Under the pieces are notes generated by a model, which was not told where the DNA came from, searched no databases, and saw nothing but the letters and a program-made list of their open reading frames with translations. Of a stretch of 64,000 nucleotides of DNA, positions 8,587 to 17,334 are shown one piece after another. Each line of letters begins with the position of its first letter. Positions within the stretch are counted from its first letter, which is position 1. Source of the DNA: Oricola indica (lineage in GTDB: Bacteria; Pseudomonadota; Alphaproteobacteria; Rhizobiales; Rhizobiaceae); NCBI RefSeq assembly GCF_019966595.1, contig NZ_JAINFJ010000002.1:83330-147329 (forward strand), read 5' to 3'. Made by a program: the position numbers and the translations under genes.

Positions 8587-10017
8587 ATGGAACATACCGA
8601 TCTCTACATCGACGGCGAGTGGCGCAAGGGCGCCGCTGGCGAACGTTTCGATGTACTGAACCCGGCGACCGAGGAAGTTCTGGCCTCCGTCGCCTCCGCC
8701 GAAATCGCCGACGCCGATGCGGCGCTCGATGCCGCCGAGGCCGCCTTTGCCGACTGGGCTGGCCGCAAGCCGCGCGAACGCGCCGAGGTGTTGCGCAAGG
8801 CCTTCGAATTGATGACGGCGCGTCTGGAGGAGTTCGCGCGGTTGATTACGCTGGAAAACGGCAAGGCACGGGCCGACGCCATGGGCGAAGTGACCTACTC
8901 CGCCGAGTTCTTCCGTTGGTTCTCCGAAGAGGCCGTGCGCGCCGACGGGTTGATCACCCACGCGCCGGCATCGGGCGCGCGCATCGTCGTCCAGCACAAG
9001 CCCGCCGGCATCGCTGTTCTGGTAACGCCGTGGAACTACCCGGCGGCCATGGGCACCCGCAAGATCGCGCCGGCGCTCGCCGCCGGTTGCCCGGTGATCA
9101 TCAAGCCCGCCTCCGAAACGCCGCTGACGATGCTCGAACTGATGCCGCTTCTGGAGGAAGCAGGCGTGCCCAAGGGGCTTGTTAACGTCCTGCCGTCGAA
9201 AAGGAGCGGCGCGCTCGTCGACCACATGCTGCATGATCCGCGTGTGCGCGTGATCTCGTTCACGGGTTCGACAGGCGTCGGTCGCAAGCTACTACATGCC
9301 GCCGCCGACCAGGTGCTCAAGCCGGCGATGGAACTCGGCGGCAACGCGCCACTGCTCGTCTTCGAGGATGCCGACATTGACACCGCCGTCGAGGGCGCGA
9401 TGCTCGCCAAAATGCGCAATCTCGGCGAAGCCTGCACGGCGGCCAATCGCTTCTACGTGCATGAAGAGGTGGCCGAGGCCTTCACGCAGAAATTCACGCA
9501 GAAAATGGCCGCCCTGAAAGTCGGCAATGGCCTCGACGCAGGCGTAGATGTCGGCCCTCTGGTCAATGCCGATACGCGCGACAAGGTCGCACATTTCGTC
9601 GAGGATGCGGTTGCAAAGGGCGCGGAACTGCGCCTCGGCGGCACCATTCCAAACAGCAAGGGTTTCTTCTACCCACCGACGGTCCTCTTCGGCGTCTCCG
9701 AGGACGCCGAATGTATCCATGACGAGATCTTCGGCCCGGTCGCCGCGATCCAGACCTTCGCCGACGAGTCCGACGTCATTCGCCGGGCCAACGACACCGA
9801 ATACGGTCTCGTCGCCTATGTCTTCACCGAGGACATGAAGCGAGGCATGAAGGTCTGCGAACAGCTTGAATACGGCATGGTCGGCCTCAACCGTGGCCTG
9901 GTTTCCGATCCCGCCGCCCCGTTCGGAGGCGTTAAGCAGTCGGGCCTCGGCCGCGAAGGCGGCCACGAGGGCATGCTGGAGTTCATGGAAACCCAATACA
10001 TTTCCGCAAACTGGTGA
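8587..10017 (+). CDS. NAD(P)-dependent aldehyde dehydrogenase, succinate-semialdehyde dehydrogenase-like
   Basis: A 476-residue class I aldehyde dehydrogenase. Key parts are VTPWNYPAAMGTRKIAPALA, FTGSTGVGRKL (cofactor loop), the general-base Glu in MELGGNAPLL, and the catalytic Cys in LGEACTAANRFYV. The closing SGLGREGGHEGMLEF is typical of the GabD group. The start at 8587 follows GGGAG. It lies inside the operon between the lipoyl protein and the E2 gene, so it probably oxidises an aldehyde made by the dehydrogenase complex or the SDRs. A second GabD-like gene lies at 46102-47559. Confidence 0.88.
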   Translation: MEHTDLYIDGEWRKGAAGERFDVLNPATEEVLASVASAEIADADAALDAAEAAFADWAGRKPRERAEVLRKAFELMTARLEEFARLITLENGKARADAMGEVTYSAEFFRWFSEEAVRADGLITHAPASGARIVVQHKPAGIAVLVTPWNYPAAMGTRKIAPALAAGCPVIIKPASETPLTMLELMPLLEEAGVPKGLVNVLPSKRSGALVDHMLHDPRVRVISFTGSTGVGRKLLHAAADQVLKPAMELGGNAPLLVFEDADIDTAVEGAMLAKMRNLGEACTAANRFYVHEEVAEAFTQKFTQKMAALKVGNGLDAGVDVGPLVNADTRDKVAHFVEDAVAKGAELRLGGTIPNSKGFFYPPTVLFGVSEDAECIHDEIFGPVAAIQTFADESDVIRRANDTEYGLVAYVFTEDMKRGMKVCEQLEYGMVGLNRGLVSDPAAPFGGVKQSGLGREGGHEGMLEFMETQYISANW

Positions 10018-10027
10018 GGAGACGCCA

Positions 10028-10912
10028 ATGACAGCCGCCATCGCCAGCCCGTCGACCCGCGCTCTCGCCGGGCGCAAGGGTATAGACATAGACGCTTTGG
10101 CCGACGAACTGGGGCGGGAGACGATTGCCAAAGAGGATCTTGACCGCAAGGCAGGCGACAAGCCTTCCGCCGCTGCCGACGGGACGTCATATTGGGACGT
10201 TGACCATTCCGCATTCGGTCCGGTCACCGAGGAACCGATGTCGCGCTTCGCGCAGGTCGCCTCGGATAATCTTGCCGCGGCGCAGGCTTTAATCCCGGCG
10301 GTCACCCATCACGACCGCGCCGACATGAGCGCTATCGAAAGCTTCCGTGCCACGTTGAAGGAAGAAGGGCGCGCGCGGGGGGTCAAACTGACCGCTCTCG
10401 CCTTCCAAGTCAGGGCGCTCGCCCGGACTCTGCGCGACTTTCCTCGCTTCAATGCCTCTCTGTCGCCCGATGGCAAGACGCTGATCATGAAGAACTTCGT
10501 TCATATCGGCATAGCAGTCGATACGCCGCGCGGGCTGCTGGTGCCGGTGATCCGGGACGCCGATCGTAAGGGGCTTTGGGCCATTGCCGCTGAGATCGCC
10601 GATCTCGCCGGTCGCGCCAAGGACCGAAAAGTGCGGCCGGAAGAGATGGGGGGCGCGTCGATGTCTATCACCAATCTCGGCAGCATCGGCGGCACCGCCT
10701 TCACCCCGATCGTCAATCCTCCGGAACTGGCGATCCTCGGCATCACGCGCGCCGAAATCGCACCGGTCTGGGATGGGGATACATTTAAGCCGGTTCCGAT
10801 GGCGCCGCTGGACCTCTCATACGATCACCGGGTCATCAACGGTGCCGACGCGGCACGGTTTCTCGCCCAGTTCGCGCGGCTTCTCGCCGATCCCCGGCGC
10901 ATTCTGATCTGA
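10028..10912 (+). CDS. 2-oxoacid dehydrogenase E2 acyltransferase lacking a lipoyl domain
   Basis: A 294-residue protein with a short subunit-binding-like segment (STRALAGRKGIDIDALADEL, about residues 9-28) and then the E2 acyltransferase core (VGIAVDTPRGLLVPVIRDAD as HIGIAVDTP..., SITNLGSIGG, and the active-site region YDHRVINGADAARF). The catalytic His is H267; the Asp usual in HRxxDG is Asn271. No lipoyl domain precedes the core, unlike ordinary E2 proteins. It must therefore use lipoyl arms from another chain, most simply the protein at 7253-8572. No E3 gene is seen, so dihydrolipoyl dehydrogenase must come from elsewhere in the genome. Confidence 0.85.
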   Translation: MTAAIASPSTRALAGRKGIDIDALADELGRETIAKEDLDRKAGDKPSAAADGTSYWDVDHSAFGPVTEEPMSRFAQVASDNLAAAQALIPAVTHHDRADMSAIESFRATLKEEGRARGVKLTALAFQVRALARTLRDFPRFNASLSPDGKTLIMKNFVHIGIAVDTPRGLLVPVIRDADRKGLWAIAAEIADLAGRAKDRKVRPEEMGGASMSITNLGSIGGTAFTPIVNPPELAILGITRAEIAPVWDGDTFKPVPMAPLDLSYDHRVINGADAARFLAQFARLLADPRRILI

Positions 10913-10922
10913 GGAGAATCGC

Positions 10923-11690
10923 ATGTCGAACGGCCCATTCGATCTTTCCGGCAAGACCGCGCTGGTCACCGGTTGCCGTCGCGGCATCGGCCGCGCCATT
11001 GCGAACGCTCTCGCAGAGGCCGGCGCGGACATCGTCGGCGTCAGCGCCGGTCTGGAAACACTGGGAAGCGACGTCGAAAGAGATGTGCTGGCGGCCGGCC
11101 GGCGTTTCGATGCCCATCGCTGCGACTTTTCCGACCGCGCAGCGTTGCACAGCTTTCTAGAACAACTCGACGAGGACGGTCATTCGATCGATATCCTCGT
11201 CAACAATGCCGGCACCATCCGCCGCGCGCCGGCCGCAGAACATTCCGACGAGGATTGGGACCACGTGATCGAGGTCGACCTCTCGGCGCCTTTCGTCCTG
11301 ACGCGCGAGATCGGCAGGCGCATGATCCAACGCGGCAGCGGCAAGATCATTTTCGTCGCCTCTGTGCTTTCCTTCCAGGGCGGGATCAACGTGCCGAGCT
11401 ACGCATCCGCAAAAGCTGGAGTCGCACAACTGACGCGCTCCTTAGCCAATGAGTGGGCGTCGATGAGCATCAACGTCAATGCGGTCGCGCCCGGCTACAT
11501 CGCTACCGACAACACAGCGGCTCTGCAGGCCGACGACAAACGCAGCGCCGAATTGATGGCGCGTGTTCCAGCCAAACGCTGGGGAGAGCCGGCCGATATC
11601 GCCGGCCCGGTCGTGTTCCTCGCGTCCGAGGCCGCAAGTTTCGTGCATGGGTCTATCCTGCCCGTCGACGGCGGCTGGCTCGCGCGATAG
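10923..11690 (+). CDS. SDR resembling KduD (2-deoxy-D-gluconate 3-dehydrogenase family)
   Basis: A 255-residue SDR with FDLSGKTALVTG then RRGIGRAIA (cofactor loop), VNNAGTIRR, the catalytic Ser in VASVLSFQGG, YASAK, and a VDGGWLAR C-terminus. The NAGTIRR, SFQGGINVPSY, NEWA and GGWLAR elements closely follow KduD proteins that oxidise 3-deoxy sugar acids. It starts 10 bp after the E2 gene behind GAGGAG and is the last gene of the operon. A KduD-type activity would mean the pathway handles a sugar-acid or deoxy-sugar intermediate, but KduD-like SDRs vary in substrate. Confidence 0.82.
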   Translation: MSNGPFDLSGKTALVTGCRRGIGRAIANALAEAGADIVGVSAGLETLGSDVERDVLAAGRRFDAHRCDFSDRAALHSFLEQLDEDGHSIDILVNNAGTIRRAPAAEHSDEDWDHVIEVDLSAPFVLTREIGRRMIQRGSGKIIFVASVLSFQGGINVPSYASAKAGVAQLTRSLANEWASMSINVNAVAPGYIATDNTAALQADDKRSAELMARVPAKRWGEPADIAGPVVFLASEAASFVHGSILPVDGGWLAR

Positions 11691-11864
11691 GCAAGTATGT
11701 TCACGGACGTAAAAAGTGAGATTTCAGTTGGGCCGCTTTGGGTCATGAACTGCCCTCGTAGCTTGGCGGAACGACGACCGCTTCCGGGTGGAATTCAGAC
11801 ATGCGATCCCGCTTGAGAACAGGTGCCTTGGCCTGATTCAAGCTCCGAAAAAAGAGCCTCCATC

Positions 11865-12626
11865 ATGCGATACGCCCTCAGCGAAACCGAATGGAACATC
11901 ATCCAGCCGATCCTGCCGAGCAAACCGCGTGGCGTCCCGCGCGTTGATGACCGGCGGCTCCTAAATGGCATCTTCTGGGTTCTGCGATCAGGAGCGCCAT
12001 GATGTGACCTGCCGGAGCGGTATGGTCTCTACACAACTTGCTACAACCGATTTGTCCGGTGGCGCAGGGCGGGCGTGTGGGAAAGGATCATGGAATGCCT
12101 CGCCGTCGATCACGACGCAGCGATCCAGATGATCGACACATCCATAATCCGCGTGCACCAGCACGGTGCCTGCGTTACCGGTGGTCCCGCCGAGAGCATC
12201 GGCCGCTCGCGTGGCGGGCTCACAACCAAGCTCCACGCTGTCGTGGATGCCAACGGCTTGCCGGTACGGCTCGGTCTCACCTGCGGTCAGGCGCACGACA
12301 ACCGGCTCTGCTCGACGCTCCTGAGCTCGCTTCAGCCGAACGCGCAGCTCTTGGCCGACCGAGGATACGACGCAGACTGGATCAGGACTTTTGTCGCAGT
12401 GCGCGGCGCGTGGGCCAACATACCACCGAAACGAAACAGGACATCGCCGATCTGCTTAAGCCGGCACCTATAGCGGGACCGCAATCGGGTCGAGCGGTTC
12501 TTCAACCGGATCAAGCATTGCCGGCGCGTGGCCACCCGTTGTGACAAGCTGGCTGCGAACTACCTTGCCTTTATCAAGCTCGTCTGCATCCGCCTGTGGC
12601 TACGGGTTAATGAGTCCACGTCCTAG
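11865..12626 (+). pseudogene. Decayed IS5-family transposase
   Basis: One frame can be read from ATG 11865 to TAG 12624-12626 with two internal stops: TGA at 12000-12002, where relatives have a Trp codon (SGAPW then RDLPERYG), and TAG at 12471-12473, where a Tyr codon is expected before RDRNRVERFFNR. Conserved pieces include the start (MRYALSETEWNIIQPILP), the DDE-domain segment GRSRGGLTTKLHAVVDANG and the C-terminal FFNRIKHCRRVAT. Both lesions are single-base changes, so the copy is recently inactivated but not functional. Terminal inverted repeats and target duplications were not recognised. The final stop overlaps the stop codon of the thioesterase gene on the other strand (CTAG). Confidence 0.85.
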
Positions 12627-13045
12627 TCGGGCTCGGACAGCATCTTCTCGGCCGTAGCGCGGACCTCGGGCAGGATCGGCATCCCTCGCCGCGCCTTCAT
12701 GTCGAATTGCGCGGTGACCGATTCCAGTTCGGCGGCGATCTCGCCGGTGTGCAGGTTGCGCATGCGGTAATGCGCGGTCATCGACTTGTTGCCGACGCGG
12801 ACGACCCGGCCATGGACGATGATCAGCGACCCGGCGCTCAGTTCGGCGAGGAACGTCGTCGTCAGCTTCACGTCGGCGATCCCGATGCCGGATGCGAGAT
12901 GGTCGGGTGTATAACCGAGCGTGGCGAAGAGGTGATAGGACGCATCGTCGAACATCGCCGTGTAGTGACGCGTCGTCATGTGTCCCATGCTGTCGCACAG
13001 CCACGGATGCACGACGCCGCGATAGCATTCGATTTCGGTAGCCAA
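12623..13045 (-). CDS. Hotdog-fold acyl-CoA thioesterase (4HBT family)
   Basis: A 140-residue single hotdog-domain protein. The N-terminal segment DSMGHMTTRHYTAMFDDAS is the 4-hydroxybenzoyl-CoA thioesterase signature, with the Asp expected to act in catalysis and the MGHM turn preceding the central helix. It is predicted to hydrolyse a CoA thioester in the cytoplasm. It stands alone; its 3' end abuts the dead transposase, with the two stop codons sharing the CTAG palindrome at 12623-12626. The acyl substrate cannot be told from sequence. Small thioesterases of this kind often accompany carnitine or fatty-acid pathways, which are not seen here. Confidence 0.8.
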   Translation of the reverse strand: MATEIECYRGVVHPWLCDSMGHMTTRHYTAMFDDASYHLFATLGYTPDHLASGIGIADVKLTTTFLAELSAGSLIIVHGRVVRVGNKSMTAHYRMRNLHTGEIAAELESVTAQFDMKARRGMPILPEVRATAEKMLSEPD

Positions 13046-13174
13046 GGCAGTTCTCCCGTCAGATCGTCACGCGCCCTTATGCGGATTCGGTGCAGGCGAG
13101 GCAATGCGCAGCGACGGGTGACGCGTCGGCTTCGTTTCGTATAGCGTGTCGCGGCTGACTACGGGGACAATACC

Positions 13175-13618
13175 ATGACCGGATTCTGGATAGCGCTGCT
13201 CTGCGTCTTTGCCGGCGGCGTAGCGATCGGCCTGCAGCCGCCGGTGAACGCCGCCCTGGCGCGCACGCTCGACGACAGCATCGTCGCCACAGCCATATCC
13301 TTCGCCGTCGGCTTCATCGCGCTTTTTGCCCTGATCGCCGTGCGCAACGCCTTTCCGAGCCTGACGCTGGTCCGCGAAATCAGGCCATGGATGCTCTTGG
13401 GCGGCCTGCTCGGCGCCTTCTATGTCTGGACATCGGTCTGGGGCGTGTCCCGGCTCGGCGTGGTGACGTTGATCGCCGCGATCATTATCGGGCAGATGTT
13501 CGCGGCCATCCTGATCGACCGCGCCGGCGCCTTCGGACTCCCGGTCCATGAGATCAGCTGGCAGCGTGTCGTCGCGGTCATCCTGGTCGGAGCCGGGCTC
13601 GTCATGTCACGCCTGTGA
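13175..13618 (+). CDS. DMT-superfamily transporter, YdcZ/DUF606 type
   Basis: A 147-residue integral membrane protein with about five hydrophobic helices: 1-22, 35-58, 72-95, 97-115 and 130-145. The pattern GLQPPVNAALARTL near residue 20 and GAFYVWTSVWGVSRLG in the middle are typical of DUF606 (YdcZ-like), half-size relatives of EamA/DMT transporters. Its substrate is unknown. It is a single gene between the thioesterase and the nucleoside-type ABC operon and reads in the same direction as the latter, about 100 bp upstream of it. Confidence 0.8.
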   Translation: MTGFWIALLCVFAGGVAIGLQPPVNAALARTLDDSIVATAISFAVGFIALFALIAVRNAFPSLTLVREIRPWMLLGGLLGAFYVWTSVWGVSRLGVVTLIAAIIIGQMFAAILIDRAGAFGLPVHEISWQRVVAVILVGAGLVMSRL

Positions 13619-13644
13619 GGAAACATCTCCGCCTCTTGCCGTTT

Positions 13645-13679
13645 TTTTGATCCCGATTTACCATCTGATCAAAATTTTG
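13645..13679. promoter_or_regulatory. Inverted repeat upstream of the BMP transporter operon
   Basis: TTTTGATC (13645-13652) and GATCAAAA (13667-13674) form perfect 8-bp arms around a 14-nt spacer. The second arm merges into a 10-bp palindrome, CAAAATTTTG (13670-13679). The element lies 39-73 bp before the start of the substrate-binding gene at 13718, a position suited to an operator overlapping the promoter. No regulator gene is adjacent, so the cognate protein is unknown. Confidence 0.45.
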
Positions 13680-13717
13680 GCGGGTTACCGGATTTTCAAC
13701 AAGCAGGAGTGCGCGCA

Positions 13718-14740
13718 ATGTCCAACAAATCCTTCACCACAACCCGCCGGAGGCTGCTCAAGGCAGGCGCCGCGGGCGCATCGGTTCTCGCCATGCCGGG
13801 CCTGATCGGCCGGGCCGCCGCGCAGGAAAAGCTCAAGGTCGCGGCGATCTACACCGTTCCCGTCGAGCAGCAATGGGTGAGCCGCATCCATATCGCGGCC
13901 AACGCCGCCGCCGAGCGCGGCGACATCGAATACGTCTTTTCCGAGAACACGTCGAACAGCGACTATGAGCGCGTGATGCGCGAATATTCCGAAGCCGGTC
14001 ACGACCTGATCGTCGGCGAGATCTTCGCTGTCGAGGAAGCCGCCCGCCAGGTCGCGCGCGACTATCCGGACACGGCCTATCTGATGGGGTCTTCCTTCCT
14101 GCCACAGGACGACACGCCGAACCTCGCCGTCTTCGACAACTACATCCAGGACGCCTCCTATCTTTCCGGCATCATCGCCGGTGCGATGACCGAGTCGAAG
14201 AATATCGGCATGGTCGGCGGCTTCCCGATCCCGGAAGTGAACCGCCTGATGCACGCCTTCATGGCAGGCGTGCGCGAAACGGCGCCGGACACCACCTTCC
14301 AGGTCGCATTCATCGGCTCGTGGTTCGACCCGCCGAAGGCCAAGGAAACCGCCTTCGCGCAGATCGATGCCGGCGCGGACATCATGTATGCGGAGCGTTT
14401 CGGCGTCTCGGACGCGGCCAAGGAGAAGGGCATCCTGGCGATCGGCAACGTGATCGACACCCAGCCGGACTATCCGGACACGGTGGTGGCCTCGGCGCTG
14501 TGGCATTTCGAGCCGACCCTCGACGCCGCGATCGCCAAGGTGAAGGCCGGCGAGTTCAAGGCCGAGAATTACGGTATCTACTCCTTCATGAAGGAAGGCG
14601 GATGCTCGCTCGCACCGCTCGGCACCTTCGAAGGCAAGGTGCCGCAAGAGGCGCTCGATCTTGTCGCCGAGAAGGAAGCCGCCATCAAGTCCGGTGACTT
14701 CACGGTCGAGATCAACGACGAAGAGCCGAAATCGAGCTGA
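13718..14740 (+). CDS. BMP-family ABC transporter substrate-binding protein, Tat-exported
   Basis: A 340-residue periplasmic binding protein of the BMP (PnrA/Med) family, which binds nucleosides in characterised members. It opens with a twin-arginine signal (TTRRRLLKAGAAG) and a cleavage site near AAAQE. The mature part has IYTVPVEQQWVSRIH, FSENTSNSDYERVMREY, NIGMVGGFPIPEVNR and a long C-terminal lobe. The start at 13718 is placed by CAGGAG 8 nt upstream. Its stop overlaps the ATPase start (TGATG). Tat export suggests folding before secretion, common for this group in alphaproteobacteria. Confidence 0.9.
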   Translation: MSNKSFTTTRRRLLKAGAAGASVLAMPGLIGRAAAQEKLKVAAIYTVPVEQQWVSRIHIAANAAAERGDIEYVFSENTSNSDYERVMREYSEAGHDLIVGEIFAVEEAARQVARDYPDTAYLMGSSFLPQDDTPNLAVFDNYIQDASYLSGIIAGAMTESKNIGMVGGFPIPEVNRLMHAFMAGVRETAPDTTFQVAFIGSWFDPPKAKETAFAQIDAGADIMYAERFGVSDAAKEKGILAIGNVIDTQPDYPDTVVASALWHFEPTLDAAIAKVKAGEFKAENYGIYSFMKEGGCSLAPLGTFEGKVPQEALDLVAEKEAAIKSGDFTVEINDEEPKSS

Positions 14741-16293
14741 TGAACGCCGAGGGGGGCGGAGAGGCGGAGACCGTACTCCGCCTCTCGAACATCACGAAAC
14801 GCTTCGGTCCACTGACAGCCAGCGACTCCGTTTCCTTCGACCTGAAGCGGGGCGAGGTCATCGCGTTGCTTGGCGAAAACGGCGCCGGCAAGACCACGTT
14901 GATGAACATCCTGTTCGGCCATTACGTGGCCGACGAGGGCACGGTCGAGGCGTTCGGCAAGACATTGCCGCCCGGCGAGCCGCACGCCGCGCTCGCCGCT
15001 GGTATCGGAATGGTCCACCAGCATTTCACGCTGGCCGACCAGATGACCGTCCTGGAGAATATCGCGCTCGGCACGCAAAGCCTGTTCGCACCGCGCTTCG
15101 ATCGCGGCAGGGCGCTGGCCCGGATCGAAGAGCTGTCGCGCGATTTCGGTCTGGAGATACGGGCGGATGCGCTGATCTCGGACCTGTCGGTCGGCGAGCG
15201 ACAGCGCGTCGAGATTCTCAAGGCACTCTATCGCGACGCGCGGGTTCTCATCCTCGACGAGCCGACCGCAGTGCTGACGCCGCTCGAGACGGAAGCGCTG
15301 TTCGCGACGCTCAGAAAGCTGGTCGCCACGGGGCTTTCGATCATCTTCATCTCGCACAAGCTCAACGAGGTCATGGCCGTCAGCGACCGGGTTCTGGTGC
15401 TGCGCTCGGGCAGGATTTCCGGCGAACGCCGCACGGCGGACACGGACCGGGGCGAATTGGCGGCCCTGATGGTCGGCGAGACGATCAAGGAGCCGGAAGT
15501 CGTCGAACATTCACCGGGCGACACCGTGATCGAACTCGTGGCTGTCTCGACGGCGGGTCGCGCCGGCGGCGCGCCGCTCGACGCGATCGACCTCGCCCTG
15601 CGCGAAGGCGAGATCACCGGCCTTGCAGGCGTTTCCGGAAACGGACAGGCGGCGCTTGCCTCCCTCATCGCCGGCACCACGAAGCCGGAATCCGGCACGA
15701 TCCGGATCCGCGACGAGATCGTCTCGGACTGGTCGGCGCGCGCGGCCCTGGCGCACAGGATCGGGCGCATTCCCGAGGACCGGCACGCAACAGGCATGAT
15801 CGGCGACATGAGCGTCACTGAAAACGTGATCTCCGAAGCCTACCGCTCGCCGCGCTTCAGCCGCGCGGGCCTGCTCGACTGGAAGTCGGCCGAGCAATTC
15901 GCCGAGACCATCATCCGCGACTATGACGTGAAATGTCCCTCCCCGAATGCCCGGGTGCGCCTGCTCTCAGGCGGCAACATGCAGAAGCTTATCCTCGGGC
16001 GCGCCTTTGACGGCGAACCGCAGGTGATCCTCGCAAACCAGCCGACGCGCGGCCTCGATGTCGGCGCCGTCGCCTATGTTCACACCAAGCTGCTCGAGGC
16101 GCGCAATCGCGGCGCGGCGGTGCTGCTGATCTCCGAGGATCTGGACGAGGTTCTGGCGCTGGCCGACCGCGTGATTGTGATTTCCAAGGGCCGTCTTTCG
16201 CCGCCTTCGAAACGCGGCGAATTGTCGGTGCGCGAGATCGGCGAGCGCATGGCCGGGCACGGATTTGCAGACGGGGTGACCGATGCGGCTTGA
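14740..16293 (+). CDS. Nucleoside-type ABC transporter, double ATP-binding subunit
   Basis: A 517-residue protein with two ABC domains in tandem, as in YufO/NupO and sugar RbsA proteins. The first domain has a full Walker A (GENGAGKTT), signature (LSVGERQRVEI) and Walker B (VLILDEPTAVLTP). The second has a modified P-loop (GVSGNGQAAL), signature LLSGGNMQKLILGRAF and a degraded Walker B (VILANQPTRGLDVG), normal for this family. It energises the importer formed with the two permeases that follow. It overlaps the preceding gene by 1 nt and the next by 11 nt. Confidence 0.92.
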   Translation: MNAEGGGEAETVLRLSNITKRFGPLTASDSVSFDLKRGEVIALLGENGAGKTTLMNILFGHYVADEGTVEAFGKTLPPGEPHAALAAGIGMVHQHFTLADQMTVLENIALGTQSLFAPRFDRGRALARIEELSRDFGLEIRADALISDLSVGERQRVEILKALYRDARVLILDEPTAVLTPLETEALFATLRKLVATGLSIIFISHKLNEVMAVSDRVLVLRSGRISGERRTADTDRGELAALMVGETIKEPEVVEHSPGDTVIELVAVSTAGRAGGAPLDAIDLALREGEITGLAGVSGNGQAALASLIAGTTKPESGTIRIRDEIVSDWSARAALAHRIGRIPEDRHATGMIGDMSVTENVISEAYRSPRFSRAGLLDWKSAEQFAETIIRDYDVKCPSPNARVRLLSGGNMQKLILGRAFDGEPQVILANQPTRGLDVGAVAYVHTKLLEARNRGAAVLLISEDLDEVLALADRVIVISKGRLSPPSKRGELSVREIGERMAGHGFADGVTDAA

Positions 16294-17332
16294 ACCGAAA
16301 CCGACGCCCGGGCTCGCGACCACCCTGCTCTATCCCGCCGGCGCGATCCTCGCCACGATCGTCATCGCTTCTCTTCTGGTGCTGATCGCGGGCGCATCGC
16401 CCTTCAACGTCTTCTGGTTGGTCGCGAAAGGCGCGGCAGGATCGCAATTCGCCCTGCTGGAAACGCTGACGCGGGCAACACCGCTGATCTTCACCGGGCT
16501 TGCGGTCGCCGTCGCCTTCCGTGCCAAACTCTGGAATATCGGCGCCGAAGCGCAGCTCTATATCGGCGCGGTGGTGACAGTCGTGCTCGGGACAGGCGCG
16601 GTCGCGATGCCCACGCCGGCGCTGATCCCGCTCATCATGATCTGCGCGATGCTGGCCGGGGCGTTGCTGCTGCTCGGCCCCGCCGTCCTCAAGGTCCGGT
16701 TCGGCGTCGACGAAGTCGTCACGACCCTGCTGTTGAACTTCATCGTCATCCTGTTCGTATCGATGCTGCTCGAAGGCGTGTTGAAGGATCCGATGGGGCT
16801 CGGCTGGCCGCAGTCGAAACGGGTGATCGCCGACGCCCAGCTGCCAAGGCTGATCCAGGGCAAGCGGCTGCATTTCGGCTTCGTCATCGCCGTGGCCAGC
16901 GCCGTCGTGATGTGGGTGGTCATGAAAAAGACCACGCTCGGCTACGAGATGCGCGCCGTCGGCAACAATGCCGAAGCGGCACGTTTCGCCGGCATTCCGG
17001 TGAACCGGGTTCTGATGAAAACGGCGCTGCTCTCCGGCGGTCTCGCGGCGCTCGCCGGCTTCTCCGAAGTCGCCGGCCTCAAGGGCAACCTGACGCTCGA
17101 TCTGTCGCCGGGCTTCGGCTACACGGGCATCGTCGTCGCCATGCTGGCCATGCTCAATCCGCTCGGCGTGGTCGCATCCGCGATCTTCGTCGCCGGCATT
17201 TTCGTCGGCGCGGACGCGATGAGCCGGTCGGCGGGCGTACCGAGCTACATCGCCCAGGTGATGGTCGCGACCGCGCTCCTGACCATGGTCACCGCGATCA
17301 TGCTGACGCGCTACAGGATCAGGTGGAAGTAG
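16283..17332 (+). CDS. Nucleoside-type ABC transporter permease 1
   Basis: A 349-residue inner-membrane protein with about nine to ten hydrophobic helices. The conserved region TPLIFTGLAVAVAFRAKLWN followed by IGAEAQLYIGA, and the EAA-like loop RAVGNNAEAARFAGIPVNRV, identify the BPD_transp_2 family (YufP/NupP type). It pairs with the second permease at 17335 to form the channel. Translation is probably coupled to the ATPase gene through an 11-nt overlap. Confidence 0.92.
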   Translation: MRLEPKPTPGLATTLLYPAGAILATIVIASLLVLIAGASPFNVFWLVAKGAAGSQFALLETLTRATPLIFTGLAVAVAFRAKLWNIGAEAQLYIGAVVTVVLGTGAVAMPTPALIPLIMICAMLAGALLLLGPAVLKVRFGVDEVVTTLLLNFIVILFVSMLLEGVLKDPMGLGWPQSKRVIADAQLPRLIQGKRLHFGFVIAVASAVVMWVVMKKTTLGYEMRAVGNNAEAARFAGIPVNRVLMKTALLSGGLAALAGFSEVAGLKGNLTLDLSPGFGYTGIVVAMLAMLNPLGVVASAIFVAGIFVGADAMSRSAGVPSYIAQVMVATALLTMVTAIMLTRYRIRWK

Positions 17333-17334
17333 TG

